A DNA stretch of 51,716 bases from an uncultured Dehalococcoidia bacterium (GCA_958295765.1 CATQHB010000002.1:1-51716); one strand, 5' to 3'; counted from the first letter of the stretch, positions 1 to 8,606 are shown. Translations and numbers: made by a program. Notes: generated by a model not told the origin, from the sequence alone.

Positions 1-834
1 GAGCGGGGGGGCGCCCTGCTGTTCACCCAGCTTACCTTTCCCTTTAACGCGGCTAACAACCGGATTCTGCGCTATGACCCGCAGACCGGGGCGACTACCG
101 ACTTCCGCCGCTGGACTAACCGCACCGTGGGCCTGGCCTTTGCCGCCGACGGGACGCTTTACGGCGCGCAGAGTGGGGGCCGCCGTCTGGTGCGCTTTAA
201 CGCCGACGGCAGCACCGCGCCCCTGGCCCACAAGCTGGACGGGGTGTATCACAACCAGCCCCGGGATTTGGTGGTGGACGCCCAAAACCGTATCTGGTTT
301 TGCGACCCTCACGGCGACCTGCGGGAGGCGATGAACCCGCAGATTCACGACAAGCTGGCCCACGCCTCCGTCCTGCGGCTGGAGGTTCCCAACCTGGAGT
401 CCCCCATCCGGCGGATGACCTACGACACCGACGCGCCGGCGGCTCTGCTGCTCTCTCCGGCAGAGGATACTCTGTACGTGGCGGAGAGCAGCGACGCGCC
501 GGCGGGAGCGCGGGAGTTGCGCGCCTATCCGGTTTTAGAGGACGGAACCCTGGGGCCGTACCGCCTGCTGCACCGCTTTGGCGCCGACCGGCGGGGCGTT
601 CACCGGGGTATCGGTGGTATGAGTCTGGACGCCGCCGGCAACGTGGTGGCGGTGGCCGGCGGCGCCGGCGCCGGCCCGGGGCCCATGGTCTATGTCTTTT
701 CCCCGGCCGGCCGGATCCTGGAGTCCCAGCCTCTGCCCGAGGAACCGACCAACTGCGCCCTGGGTGGCCCGGCTCGTTCCGACCTGTACGTTACCACCAC
801 CGAGGGCCGCCTCTACCGGGGATTGCCCCGGTAA
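1..834 (+). CDS. SMP-30/gluconolactonase-like beta-propeller protein (5' truncated)
   Basis: The open frame runs in from the window edge with no start and ends at TAA 832-834, giving 277 visible residues. Repeated blade-like units are visible: a hydrophobic strand, then a short turn with Asp/Gly, for example FAADGTLYGAQSGG, VDAQNRIWFCDPHGD and LDAAGNVVAVAGG. This is the pattern of SMP-30/gluconolactonase/LRE-like six-bladed propellers, which usually hydrolyse sugar lactones or related esters with a bound divalent metal. The substrate cannot be read from the sequence. The next gene follows after 51 bp on the same strand, so the two may share a transcript. An internal GTG at 127 could be mistaken for the start, but coding character clearly continues upstream of it. 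Confidence 0.75.
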   Translation, partial: ERGGALLFTQLTFPFNAANNRILRYDPQTGATTDFRRWTNRTVGLAFAADGTLYGAQSGGRRLVRFNADGSTAPLAHKLDGVYHNQPRDLVVDAQNRIWFCDPHGDLREAMNPQIHDKLAHASVLRLEVPNLESPIRRMTYDTDAPAALLLSPAEDTLYVAESSDAPAGARELRAYPVLEDGTLGPYRLLHRFGADRRGVHRGIGGMSLDAAGNVVAVAGGAGAGPGPMVYVFSPAGRILESQPLPEEPTNCALGGPARSDLYVTTTEGRLYRGLPR

Positions 835-885
835 AGCTCCCGCAATCCGCCGCCCGGCGGTAAATCCCCCAAACAAGGAGAAAGT

Positions 886-1725
886 ATGACCACCCCCGAA
901 CAGCAAAGCACCGTTGACCTGCTGATTGCCGAGGCGGCCCGGCTGGGCGATTTTCTGGCCGGACTGGATGCCGAAGGTTGGAACCGGGACAGCGCCTGTT
1001 CCGAATGGAAGGTTGCCGACGTGGTGGCGCACCTGGCCCAGGGTTCCGGCGGCAGCGCTTTGGCCCTGACCCGCGCCCAGGCCGGCGACAGCAGCCCGCC
1101 GGAGGGTCAGCGACTGCTGGATGCCGGCGAGCGGGCCTCGGAAATGACGGCGGAACGGGCCATTGCCTACGGCAGCGAAATGGAACCGTCCGACCTGCTC
1201 CGCGCCTACACCGAGGGCCAGCAGCGGCTGGGGCAGGCGGCTCAGGGACTGCAAGCCGGGGACTGGGAAAAGCCGTCCTTCCACCGCCGGGGCATTATCC
1301 CGATGCACGAAAACGTAGCCCGGCGCATCCAGGAACTGGCGATTCACGGCTGGGACATTCGTTCCGCCTTTGACCCGGCCGCCGAGTTGTCGGAGGCCGC
1401 CGCCGGGCTGATAACTACCCTGGCCTATCGTTGGCTGAACGCCAGTTTCCGGCCGGTAGCCGGCGCCGGCCCGGCCCGTTTCCGGTTCCAGGTTTCCGGC
1501 GCCCCGCCGGTAAGCCAGGACGTGGTGTTGGAGGGAGACGGTTTCCGCATCGAACCGGCCGGCGACGCCCCGGCCGACGTAACCTTCCGCGGCAACGCCA
1601 GCGCCTACGTGCTGCTCATCTACGGCCGGCTGGACTTGAGCGCCGGCCCGCCGGCCGCCCAACTGGAAATAGACGGGCCACTGGATAAGGCGTTGCTGTT
1701 CACCGAGGCTTTCCGGGGGTATTAA
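886..1725 (+). CDS. Maleylpyruvate isomerase-like / DinB-fold mycothiol-dependent family protein
   Basis: This is a 279-residue protein with an AAGGAGAAAG ribosome site just before the ATG. The N-terminal half has the MDMPI/DinB four-helix signature: SACSEWKVADVVAHLAQG around residues 31-48, with the His that in the family takes part in metal binding, and later QELAIHGWDIRSAF. The C-terminal third, from about residue 190, looks like the SCP2-like domain these proteins often carry. The family includes mycothiol-dependent maleylpyruvate isomerase and many uncharacterised members, so the specific reaction is inference. The last 40 codons or so (from about 1606) are duplicated downstream at 3049-3167, which shows that the tandem duplication of the protease gene began inside this gene. 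Confidence 0.7.
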   Translation: MTTPEQQSTVDLLIAEAARLGDFLAGLDAEGWNRDSACSEWKVADVVAHLAQGSGGSALALTRAQAGDSSPPEGQRLLDAGERASEMTAERAIAYGSEMEPSDLLRAYTEGQQRLGQAAQGLQAGDWEKPSFHRRGIIPMHENVARRIQELAIHGWDIRSAFDPAAELSEAAAGLITTLAYRWLNASFRPVAGAGPARFRFQVSGAPPVSQDVVLEGDGFRIEPAGDAPADVTFRGNASAYVLLIYGRLDLSAGPPAAQLEIDGPLDKALLFTEAFRGY

Positions 1726-1822
1726 CAGGGCGCTGCCTTGCTGCCGGGAACCGGGTCATTCCGGCTAAACCCGGCGGCAATCAACGCAGACCGGCAAGCG
1801 GAGAACTTGAGGGAACAAAACC

Positions 1823-3007
1823 TTGAAATCAATCATCAAAGCTCTCCGCTTGCCGGCCAGCATTGCCGCCCTACTGGTCGTCCTCAGCGGCCTACTGGCC
1901 TGCGGCCCCAGTGACCAGGAACTGAACCGACTCATTGACCAGCGCGCCGCCGCCATCGTCAGCGCTATGCCCACCATTACCCCGGTTCCCACGGCAACTC
2001 CGCAACCCACCGCTACGCCCCAGCCCACGGCAACCCCCGCGCCCACCGCCCGACCCACCAGAAGGCCCACGCCAATACCCACGCCTACCCCCAGCATCGC
2101 CGACTGGACCGAACGACTGGACGCCCACGTCTTATACATACGTTCATCCCGAGGAAGCGGCACCGGGTTCTTCGTCACCGACCCCAGGAATAAAAACAAC
2201 TACTACCTCGTCACTAACGCCCACGTAGTAGAAAAAGAACCCACCGTGGAAGTTACCTGGTTCTCCGGCATCGAAATCCCCCGTGCCCGCGTCCTGGGCA
2301 TCGACGAATACGCCGACATCGCGCTGATTGACGCCGGCCCCAACAAATTCGACTGGTCCCAAACCAACTGGAGCAACGGAACCGAATACATCAGTTATCA
2401 GGGAAAAGGAATTTCCTACTCCACCAACCCAATCAAAGGCTCCCGCGTCATGGCCGCCGGCTACCCGGCCGGCGGGGGCCGAGGTATTTCCATTACCACC
2501 GGCGTAATATCCAACGAGGACGTGCAAAACACTCCCTGCACCGACGGCGTACAAAATATCAAGAGCGACGCCGCCATAAACCCCGGCAACTCCGGCGGCC
2601 CGCTGGTCAACCTGCAAGGTCAGATTATCGGCATGAATACCTGCGCCCGCCCCGACCTGGAAAATGTCGGCTACGCCATCGCCCTCCAGGAAATCTACGA
2701 CCGCTTTGAGGATCTGAAGCGGGGCAACAACCGGATCATTCCCCCGCCGCCATCGCCCTGGAACGACGGCTCCTACCCCGCCCTGCTGACCTGGCAGGAA
2801 CGAGATGGCACCTACCACCAAACCCGGAACGACAATCCCTGCGTCACCCGCATTACCGAGAACGTTGAGGGCTATGCCTACTACTGGGGTTACTGGGGAT
2901 ACAACATCTGCCACTACGAGGGATACTTTTCAGGAAACGACGTCTATGTCTATATCAACGGTCAAACCTACCAGGTAACCGAAGTGCCGCTCAGCGAAAA
3001 ACCATAG
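1823..3007 (+). CDS. Trypsin-like serine protease lipoprotein, copy 1
   Basis: The start is TTG, seven bases after GAGGGAAC. The N-terminus is a lipoprotein signal: basic MKSIIKALR, a hydrophobic stretch, then the lipobox LLAC with Cys27. Residues 50-90 form a Pro/Thr spacer (repeats of PTATPQ), which would hold the catalytic domain away from the membrane. The chymotrypsin-fold domain follows: GSGTGFF near 111, TNAHVV with His134, ADIALID with Asp165, and NPGNSGGP with Ser257. That is a complete HtrA/DegP-type catalytic triad. No PDZ domain follows; instead there is an approximately 100-residue tail rich in Tyr, Trp and Gly with several Cys. The role is inferred to be extracytoplasmic proteolysis. 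An almost identical paralogue lies directly downstream. Confidence 0.85.
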   Translation: MKSIIKALRLPASIAALLVVLSGLLACGPSDQELNRLIDQRAAAIVSAMPTITPVPTATPQPTATPQPTATPAPTARPTRRPTPIPTPTPSIADWTERLDAHVLYIRSSRGSGTGFFVTDPRNKNNYYLVTNAHVVEKEPTVEVTWFSGIEIPRARVLGIDEYADIALIDAGPNKFDWSQTNWSNGTEYISYQGKGISYSTNPIKGSRVMAAGYPAGGGRGISITTGVISNEDVQNTPCTDGVQNIKSDAAINPGNSGGPLVNLQGQIIGMNTCARPDLENVGYAIALQEIYDRFEDLKRGNNRIIPPPPSPWNDGSYPALLTWQERDGTYHQTRNDNPCVTRITENVEGYAYYWGYWGYNICHYEGYFSGNDVYVYINGQTYQVTEVPLSEKP

Positions 3008-3048
3008 CGGAAACCAACTCCAGGGCAACTGGTTAGTACCCCCGGAAT

Positions 3049-3167
3049 GACTACCTGCTCATCTACGGCCGGCTGGACTTGAGCGCCGGCCCGCCCGCCG
3101 CCCAACTGGAAATAGACGGGCCAATAGATAAGGCGTTGCTGTTCACCGAGGCTTTCCGGGGGTACTA
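3049..3167 (+). pseudogene. Duplicated C-terminal fragment of the maleylpyruvate isomerase-like gene
   Basis: This stretch repeats 1606-1725, including the codons for LLIYGRLDLSAGPP and FTEAFRGY, and ends in TAG where the parent has TAA. It has no start codon of its own or ribosome site and is a passenger of the 1443-bp tandem duplication. Few substitutions separate it from the parent (for example CCA ATA in place of CCA CTG), which fits a recent origin. Confidence 0.9.
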
Positions 3168-3265
3168 GGGGGTTGCTGCCTTGCTGCCGGGAACCGCGTC
3201 ATTCCGGCTAAACCCGGCGGCAATCAGCGCAGACCGGCAAGCGGAGAACTTGAGGGAACAAAACC

Positions 3266-4447
3266 TTGAAATCAATCATCAAAGCTCTCCGCTTACCGGC
3301 CAGCATTGCCGCCTTCCTGGTCGTCCTCATCGGCCTCCCGGCCTGCGGCCCCAGCGACCAGGAGCTGAACCGACTCATTGACCAGCGCGCCGCCGCCATC
3401 GTCAGCGCTATGCCTACTATTACCCCGGTTCCCACGGCAACTCCGCAACCCACCGCTACGCCCCAGCCCACGGCAACCCCGGCGCCCACCGCCCGGCCCA
3501 CCAGAAGGCCCACGCCAATACCCACGCCTACCCCCAGCATCGCCGACTGGACCGAACGACTGGACGCCCACGTCTTATACATACGTTCAGCCCGAGGAAG
3601 CGGCACCGGGTTCTTCGTCACCGACCCCAGGAATAAAAACGACTACTACCTCGTCACTAACGCCCACGTAGTAGAAAAAGAACCCACCGTGGAAGTTACC
3701 TGGTTCTCCGGCATCGAAATCCCCCGTGCCCGCGTCCTGGGCATCGACGAATACGCCGACATCGCGCTGATTGACGCCGGCCCCAACAAATTCGACTGGT
3801 CCCAAACCAACTGGACCAACGGAACCGAATACATCAGTTATCAGGGAAAAGGAATTTCCTACTCCACCAACCCAATAAAAGGCTCCCGCGTCATGGCCGC
3901 CGGCTACCCGGCCGGCGGGGGCCGAGGTCTTTCCATTACCACCGGCGTAATATCCAACGAGGACGTGCAAAACACTCCCTGCACCGACGGCGTACAAAAT
4001 ATCAAGAGCGACGCTGCCATAAACCCCGGCAACTCCGGCGGCCCGCTGGTCAACCTGCAAGGTCAGATTATCGGCATGAATACCTGCGCCCGCCCCGACC
4101 TGGAAAACGTCGGCTACGCCATCGCCCTCCAGGAAATCTACGACCGCTTTGAGGATCTGAAGCGGGGCAACAACCGGATCATTCCCCCGCCGCCATCGCC
4201 CTGGAACGACGGCTCATACCCCGCCCTGCTGACTTGGCAGGAACGAGACAGCACCTACCACCAAACCCGGAACGACAATCCCTGCGTCACCCGCATCGCC
4301 GAAAACGACGGGTACTACTCCTGGAGCAACGATCCCCAACGCGGCATCTGCCACTACGAGGGATACTACTCAGGAGGCGACCTCTACGTCCAGATCAACG
4401 GTCAAACCTACCAGGTAACCGATGTGCTGCTCAGCGAAAAACCATAG
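3266..4447 (+). CDS. Trypsin-like serine protease lipoprotein, copy 2
   Basis: This is a paralogue of the protease at 1823-3007, with the same TTG start, the same GAGGGAAC ribosome site, lipobox LPAC (Cys27), Pro/Thr spacer and triad His134, Asp165, Ser257. The first 340 residues or so differ at only a handful of positions. The two proteins diverge sharply only near residues 345-365: copy 1 reads NVEGYAYYWGYWGYN where copy 2 reads NDGYYSWSNDPQRG, with a length change, before both converge again at ICHYEGY. A change confined to one tail segment suggests this tip contacts a substrate, surface or partner. That is inference. Confidence 0.85.
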   Translation: MKSIIKALRLPASIAAFLVVLIGLPACGPSDQELNRLIDQRAAAIVSAMPTITPVPTATPQPTATPQPTATPAPTARPTRRPTPIPTPTPSIADWTERLDAHVLYIRSARGSGTGFFVTDPRNKNDYYLVTNAHVVEKEPTVEVTWFSGIEIPRARVLGIDEYADIALIDAGPNKFDWSQTNWTNGTEYISYQGKGISYSTNPIKGSRVMAAGYPAGGGRGLSITTGVISNEDVQNTPCTDGVQNIKSDAAINPGNSGGPLVNLQGQIIGMNTCARPDLENVGYAIALQEIYDRFEDLKRGNNRIIPPPPSPWNDGSYPALLTWQERDSTYHQTRNDNPCVTRIAENDGYYSWSNDPQRGICHYEGYYSGGDLYVQINGQTYQVTDVLLSEKP

Positions 4448-4465
4448 CGGAAACCAACTCCAGGG

Positions 4466-4760
4466 CAACCCCTTTATCCCACCGGAATCCAGCGGTTTTC
4501 CTATACGCTCATGGTGAGCTTGTCGAACCATCCCCAGCCCCGGCACAACCGCCAGGGCAACCGGTTAATCCTCCCGCAATCCAGACGGTTCTTACCCGCT
4601 CATGGTGAGCCTGTCGAACCATCCCCAGCCCCGGCGCAACCACCAAGGCAACCGGTTAGTCCTACCGGAATCCAGCGGTTTTCCTATCCGCTCATGGTGA
4701 GCCTGTCGAACCATCCCTAGCCCCGGCGCAACCACCAGGGCAACCCCTTAGTCCCCCGGA
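4466..4760. repeat. Three tandem ~91-bp intergenic repeats with the GGTGAGC-TGTCGAACCA core
   Basis: Cores reading CTCATGGTGAGC begin at 4508, 4599 and 4691, so the period is 91-92 bp. Each core is followed by CAGCCCCGGC and a CAGGGCAACC block, then CGGAATCCAGCGG. A truncated version of the same block follows the stop of protease copy 1 near 3012. The core is one arm of the interspersed hairpin element found all over this window. It yields only spurious short ORFs. Confidence 0.85.
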
Positions 4761-4768
4761 ATAACTAT

Positions 4769-4800
4769 GGGGCGGGAGAATTCTCCCGCCCCGTCTCTCT
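4769..4800. terminator. Perfect GC-rich palindrome between convergent genes
   Basis: Bases 4769-4780 and 4781-4792 are perfect reverse complements (12-bp arms, AATT at the centre), followed on the plus strand by GTCTCTCTTA. It sits between the end of protease copy 2 and the end of the minus-strand ThuA-like gene, where a bidirectional terminator is expected. The T tract is weak, so efficiency is uncertain. Confidence 0.55.
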
Positions 4801-4841
4801 TACACTACCCGGCCCCCTTTGCGGGCGCGGGTCGCCGGCGG

Positions 4842-5534
4842 TTAAGCCGTGGCCCAATCCACGCCGTTGAGGACTATTTTCTGGAACTCCGGCGTCTCAA
4901 AACTGCGGCCGTCGTGGCCCAGCAGCAGGACAAAGACCTTGCCGTCGCCGTAGCTGCGGGTCCAGGCCAGGGGGAAGGTTCCGCCGGGCATCGGCGTGGG
5001 CGCCCGGTCGGGGCCCCAGGGCCAGGTGCCTTCCTCGGAGTCGCCGGTCAGGAACACTTCGTTGCCCTCTTGGTGGGCCAGCCCCATATACAACTCGTCG
5101 TTGGTCGTAAAGTCGGACACGCCCTGCACGCCGGGATGCCCGGCATTGCTGACGTTGACGGTGAACTGGCCGTAGGGCGGGTGGAAGCTGGCGCCAGTAA
5201 TCCAGCCGCCGCCGGTGATGTCGTGGTATTCGGGCCAGGCGTTGGAGAGGCAGGTGGAGATGTGGATGCAGACGAACCCTTTGCCGGAGCGGATGAACCG
5301 GGCCATGCCGTCCTGTTCCGCCGGGGCCAGGGCCAGGTCGCCAAAGTCGGGCAGGTTCTCCCGGCGGGTATTGAACACCAGGGCGTCATAGCCGTCCATT
5401 GCGGCGGCATCGGCCAGGGGCGCGGCGTCATCAGTAACCGTCACGTCGTGGCCGGCGGCGCTGAGAAAGTCGTTCAGGATGGGCGTAGATTCCTCGTAGG
5501 GGTGGCGTCCCCCGGTTATTACCAGCAGTTTCAC
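4842..5534 (-). CDS. ThuA-like (trehalose utilisation) class I glutamine amidotransferase-fold protein
   Basis: This is a 230-residue protein with a GTG start, preceded by GGAGGT at 8 bases' spacing (5543-5548 on the plus strand). MKLLVITGGRHPYEES at the N-terminus, DALVFNTRR near 60, GKGFVCIHISTCLS near 90, and the closing stretch with a GDGKVFVLLLGHDGRS motif match the ThuA family (PF06283 type). These proteins have a glutamine-amidotransferase-like fold without an obvious nucleophilic Cys. ThuA is linked to trehalose or sugar catabolism in rhizobia, but most members have no known reaction. It stands alone, convergent with the protease gene, and its upstream side is filled with repeats. Confidence 0.75.
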   Translation of the reverse strand: MKLLVITGGRHPYEESTPILNDFLSAAGHDVTVTDDAAPLADAAAMDGYDALVFNTRRENLPDFGDLALAPAEQDGMARFIRSGKGFVCIHISTCLSNAWPEYHDITGGGWITGASFHPPYGQFTVNVSNAGHPGVQGVSDFTTNDELYMGLAHQEGNEVFLTGDSEEGTWPWGPDRAPTPMPGGTFPLAWTRSYGDGKVFVLLLGHDGRSFETPEFQKIVLNGVDWATA

Positions 5535-5655
5535 TGAATCATACCTCCGGTTTTGATTTATGGTTTTATGGTTATGGCTAGGTTAGCCGTACTCCGGCCA
5601 TTATACACCAGGGGCAAGGGTATAGGCGCAGGGGAGAACCGGTTTCGACTTTTAT

Positions 5656-5907
5656 CGCTCATCCTGAGCTTGTCGAAGGACGGGGTGGGGGTGGTTCGAC
5701 AAGCTCACCATGAGCGGATTTTAACATGAGCGGGCTTTAGCATCGGCGAATCGCTCATCCTGAGCTTGTCGAAGGATGGGGTGTTGGTGGTTCGACAAGC
5801 TCACCATGAGCGGACTTTAACATGAGCGGATTTTAACGTCGACGAGTCGCTCATCCTGAGCTTGTCGAAGGACGGGGTGGCGGGTTCGACAAGCTCACCA
5901 TGAGCGG
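5656..5907. repeat. Three hairpin elements of the GCTCATCCTGAGC/GACAAGCTCACC family
   Basis: Copies lie at 5656-5717, 5752-5813 and 5848-5907. In each, a left arm CGCTCATCCTGAGCTTGTCG is followed by a short GGGGT loop and a right arm that is its near-complement ending in CACCATGAGCGG. They are spaced by ATTTTAACATGAGCGG-like linkers that carry the last few bases of the arm again. Similar elements recur at 8607, 29598, 30153, 41499, 41581, 42146 and 47551. Confidence 0.9.
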
Positions 5908-5957
5908 ATTTTAACGTGGGCGGAATTTAGCATCGGCGGACTTTAGCAGAAAATAGC

Positions 5958-6006
5958 GGGCCGGCTACCGGGCGTTCTGGATTCCGGCTTTCGCCGGAAC
6001 GACGGG
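5958..6006. repeat. Half copy of the GGAATCCAG / TTCGCCGGAACGACGG element
   Basis: Only the right arm with its GGCTACCG linker is present (GGATTCCGGCTTTCGCCGG then AACGACGG). Full two-armed copies occur at 14756, 17809, 19806, 42239 and 49031. Confidence 0.8.
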
Positions 6007-6046
6007 TTTATGATGCGATTGCCCGCCTTTCCCGCCAACGTATCCC

Positions 6047-6073
6047 TTGCCCCATTAACCGGGACGGTATAAT
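6047..6073 (+). promoter_or_regulatory. Candidate promoter for the amidohydrolase gene
   Basis: TTGCCC (6047-6052) and a perfect TATAAT (6068-6073) are separated by 15 bp, shorter than the optimum of 17. They lie about 57 bp before the ATG at 6130. Downstream, ATACCGCTAACC and ATACCGCTAATC form an imperfect direct repeat that could be an operator or simply part of the leader. Confidence 0.45.
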
Positions 6074-6129
6074 ATACCGCTACCGCTAACCGATAGATAA
6101 CGGATACCGCTAATCGAAGGAGCAATGCC

Positions 6130-7041
6130 ATGGTTTCCTCGGACATCAAGCCCATTGACATTCACATCCACCCCTTTACCCAGGAGACTTGCCTGGGGCA
6201 TGGGCCGTCCTTTACCGAGGCCCACTATGACTTTTTCGGGCGCAGCCCGGAGGCCCCCCATCACGGCAAGCAGTTTATTACCATTGACGAGACCTATGAG
6301 CATTTTCAGCAGGCCGGCGTGGACAAGGCGGTTATCGTCAACATGGTCGCCTACAACCAGTGGGGGCGGGCCTTGCCCAATGACTACCTGGCCCTGTACG
6401 CCGAGAAGTACCCCGACCTGTTTATCCCCTTTGCCGGCGTGGACCCGCACATGGGGCCGCTGGCCCTGCGGGAGATTGAGCGGTCGGTCAAGGAACTGGG
6501 CTGCAAGGGCTTGAAGTTTCACCCCGCCTACCAGGAGTTTTGCCCCAACGATAAGGCCCTGATGTGGCCTATCTATGAGAAGTGCGTGGAACTGGACATC
6601 GCCATCCTGGTGCATACCGGCACCACCCGGATGACCCGCTGCACCATTAACGGCTGCCGTCCGGTGATGCTGGATGACGTAGCCACCGCCTTTCCCAGCC
6701 TGCGGATAATTATGACCCATTTCGGCTGGCCCTGGACCGAGGAGGGCCTGGCGGTGTGCTGGCGGCACGAAAACGTCTATATGGACCTGTCCGGCTGGCT
6801 GCCCCGCTACGTCTATGCCACCCAGCCCATTGTTTTCCAGTATATGAACACCGTCTTGCAGGACAAGCTGGTGTTCGGCAGCGACTACCCGGCCATCAAC
6901 CCCAAAGTCTGGTTGGACGACTACCAGAAAATCGTCGATGCCGGCTTTGACTGGGGCGGCGCCCACCGTACCATCAGCCCGGCGGTGTACGAAAAGTTTG
7001 TACGGGGCAACGCGATTAAAGCCCTGAAACTGGAAGTTTAA
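6130..7041 (+). CDS. Amidohydrolase 2 family metal-dependent hydrolase/decarboxylase
   Basis: This is a 303-residue TIM-barrel protein. AAGGAG at 6117-6122 favours the ATG at 6130 over an out-of-frame ATG at 6125. IDIHIHP gives the metal-binding H-x-H pair (His12, His14). KGLKFHPAYQEF near 130, IIMTHFGWP near 195 and VFGSDYPAI near 257 supply the later His and the catalytic Asp. This is the ACMSD/gamma-resorcylate-decarboxylase-like subgroup of amidohydrolases, which act on carboxylated aromatic or muconate-type substrates. The substrate here is not known. It is followed by the PaaK-like ligase gene on the same strand after a 116-bp gap filled by an AT-rich repeat. Confidence 0.8.
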   Translation: MVSSDIKPIDIHIHPFTQETCLGHGPSFTEAHYDFFGRSPEAPHHGKQFITIDETYEHFQQAGVDKAVIVNMVAYNQWGRALPNDYLALYAEKYPDLFIPFAGVDPHMGPLALREIERSVKELGCKGLKFHPAYQEFCPNDKALMWPIYEKCVELDIAILVHTGTTRMTRCTINGCRPVMLDDVATAFPSLRIIMTHFGWPWTEEGLAVCWRHENVYMDLSGWLPRYVYATQPIVFQYMNTVLQDKLVFGSDYPAINPKVWLDDYQKIVDAGFDWGGAHRTISPAVYEKFVRGNAIKALKLEV

Positions 7042-7045
7042 GCCA

Positions 7046-7141
7046 ATCGTGAATCAGGAATCGGCAATCGGGAATCAAGAATTGAGCATCAGGAATCGAC
7101 AATTCCTAATTCTTAATTCGTAATTCCTAATTCCCGATTCC
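7046..7141. repeat. AT-rich GAATCAGGAAT / CCTAATTCTTAATT repeat block
   Basis: About eight short imperfect repeats of GAATC(A/G)GGAAT run into repeats of AATTC(C/T)TAATTC, the two halves being loosely inverted to each other. The same sequence type occurs at 13416, 17663 and 18386. It contains stop codons in several frames on both strands. Confidence 0.8.
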
Positions 7142-7157
7142 CCGAAGGAGGCGTGAT

Positions 7158-8561
7158 TTGCTGGATAAGGACTTGCACGACGTACCCTTTTATTACCAGT
7201 CCATCGACTTTGAGGAACTGGTGCGGGAGTACCCGCCGGCCCCGGACTTTTTCCGCGGCGTGTTTATGCAGAGCACCGAGGAAATCCGGGCCTTGCAGGA
7301 AAGGCGGTTGCAAGGGGCGGTGGCGCGGGCCTATCAAGTCCCCTTCTACCGCCGCAAGTGGGACGCGGCCGGCGTGGAACCCGGCGACATCAAGACCATC
7401 GCCGACCTGAAAAAGGCGCCCCTTTACACGGTAGAGGACATCCGCCAGAGCGTGGACGCGCACCCGCCCTTTGGCGACTACGTGGGCCGGGACGTGCGGG
7501 CCGGGGAAATGCCCTGGCGCATCCACTCCAGCGGCGGCACCGCCGGCGAGCCGCGCCCCACCTTCTATACCCCCTGGGATCGGGAAGTGGGCAACATCCT
7601 GCGGGCGCGTTCCTACTACTGGCACGGCTTAAAGCCCGGCGACGTGGTGATGAACACGCTGCTTTATTCCACCCACAACGCCGCCTACTCGGCCCACGAA
7701 TCCCTGTGGCAGTGGTTGGGCTGCATCCCGGTAACCACCAGCGCCGGCGTAGTTACCCGCACCTCCCGCGCCCTGGAAATCGCCCAGAAGTGGGAAGTCA
7801 ACGCCCTGGTCGGCTTTCCCGAGTACCTGATTCACATGGCCCAGGTTGCCAAAGATATGGGGCTGGAAGTAGGCCGGGACCTGAAGTTAAAGCTGGTGGA
7901 GTGTTTCGGCAAGTCGGACCTGGTGCGGGAAGCCTGGGGCGTGCCGGCCTTCGACACCTACGGGATGCACGAGGTTCAGGCCATATCCTCCGAGTGTCCC
8001 TACGGCGGCGGCCACCATATCTGGGAGGACGCCTTTATCGTGGAGATTGTTGACCCGGACACCTACGAGCCGGTGGCGCCGGGGGAAGTAGGCACGATGA
8101 TCGTTACCGCCCTCTACAAGGAGGCGTATCCAATTGTCCGGTACGATATTAAGGACGTTACCCGGCTGTGGCCCCAGGGCCAATGCGCCTGCGGCAGTTG
8201 GATGCAGAAAATTGACCCCATTCATGGCCGCTCCGACTTTATGGTCAAGCTGCGGGGCGTGAACGTCTGGCCGGAAGGCTGCGGCGCCATCGTCGCCACC
8301 AAGAGCGGCCTGACCGGGGAGTATTACTGCATCGTGGAGCGCAGCGGCAACCGGGAGGAGATGACCCTCCAGGCAGAGCATACCACCGAGGCTACCGACC
8401 TGGACGCCATCCAGCGGGACCTGGAGCGGACGCTGCGGGATCGGTTGAACGTGGGCATCAAGGTGGAGTTGGTGGCCCCGGACAGCCTGGCTCCGCTGAC
8501 CGGCGCCGGGGTGCTGCCCAAGGCCCGGCGGCTGGATGACCGCCGGAAACAGGCGGGGTAG
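7158..8561 (+). CDS. Phenylacetate-CoA ligase-like (PaaK family) AMP-forming ligase
   Basis: This is a 467-residue protein starting at TTG with AAGGAGG seven bases upstream. HSSGGTAGEP at residues 123-132 is the phosphate-binding loop of AMP-forming ligases in its PaaK form. DTYGMHEV near 275 is the A5-like motif with the conserved Glu, and YPIVRYDIKDVTRL near 328 corresponds to the YRTxD region that binds ribose. The C-terminal domain ends in the KARRLDDRR stretch typical of PaaK C-terminal lids. It would activate an aryl or acyl acid to the CoA thioester. With the amidohydrolase upstream it may belong to an aromatic acid route, but the substrate is not shown. Confidence 0.8.
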   Translation: MLDKDLHDVPFYYQSIDFEELVREYPPAPDFFRGVFMQSTEEIRALQERRLQGAVARAYQVPFYRRKWDAAGVEPGDIKTIADLKKAPLYTVEDIRQSVDAHPPFGDYVGRDVRAGEMPWRIHSSGGTAGEPRPTFYTPWDREVGNILRARSYYWHGLKPGDVVMNTLLYSTHNAAYSAHESLWQWLGCIPVTTSAGVVTRTSRALEIAQKWEVNALVGFPEYLIHMAQVAKDMGLEVGRDLKLKLVECFGKSDLVREAWGVPAFDTYGMHEVQAISSECPYGGGHHIWEDAFIVEIVDPDTYEPVAPGEVGTMIVTALYKEAYPIVRYDIKDVTRLWPQGQCACGSWMQKIDPIHGRSDFMVKLRGVNVWPEGCGAIVATKSGLTGEYYCIVERSGNREEMTLQAEHTTEATDLDAIQRDLERTLRDRLNVGIKVELVAPDSLAPLTGAGVLPKARRLDDRRKQAG

Positions 8562-8606
8562 TAGCAGCGACGCGGGGCGGGTGCAAAGTCGAGTTGCCTA
8601 TCTATC

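Larger units (their letters stand above)
1606..4494. repeat. Direct tandem duplication, period 1443 bp (two units)
   Basis: Unit 1 runs from about 1609 to 3051 and unit 2 from about 3052 to 4494. Matching anchors differ by exactly 1443 bp: 1615 and 3058 (tail of the upstream gene), 1823 and 3266 (protease start). Each unit holds the last part of the upstream gene, a 97-bp spacer and a complete protease gene. The two units are near identical except at the far 3' end of the protease, so the event looks recent. The breakpoint near 3045 joins the sequence after the first protease stop to the middle of the upstream gene's last exon-like stretch. Confidence 0.93.

Noticed and set aside
4466-4760. 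Possible CRISPR array
   Set aside because: The repeating unit is 91 bp with no alternation of conserved repeats and unique spacers, and no cas genes are present. It is a tandem intergenic repeat.
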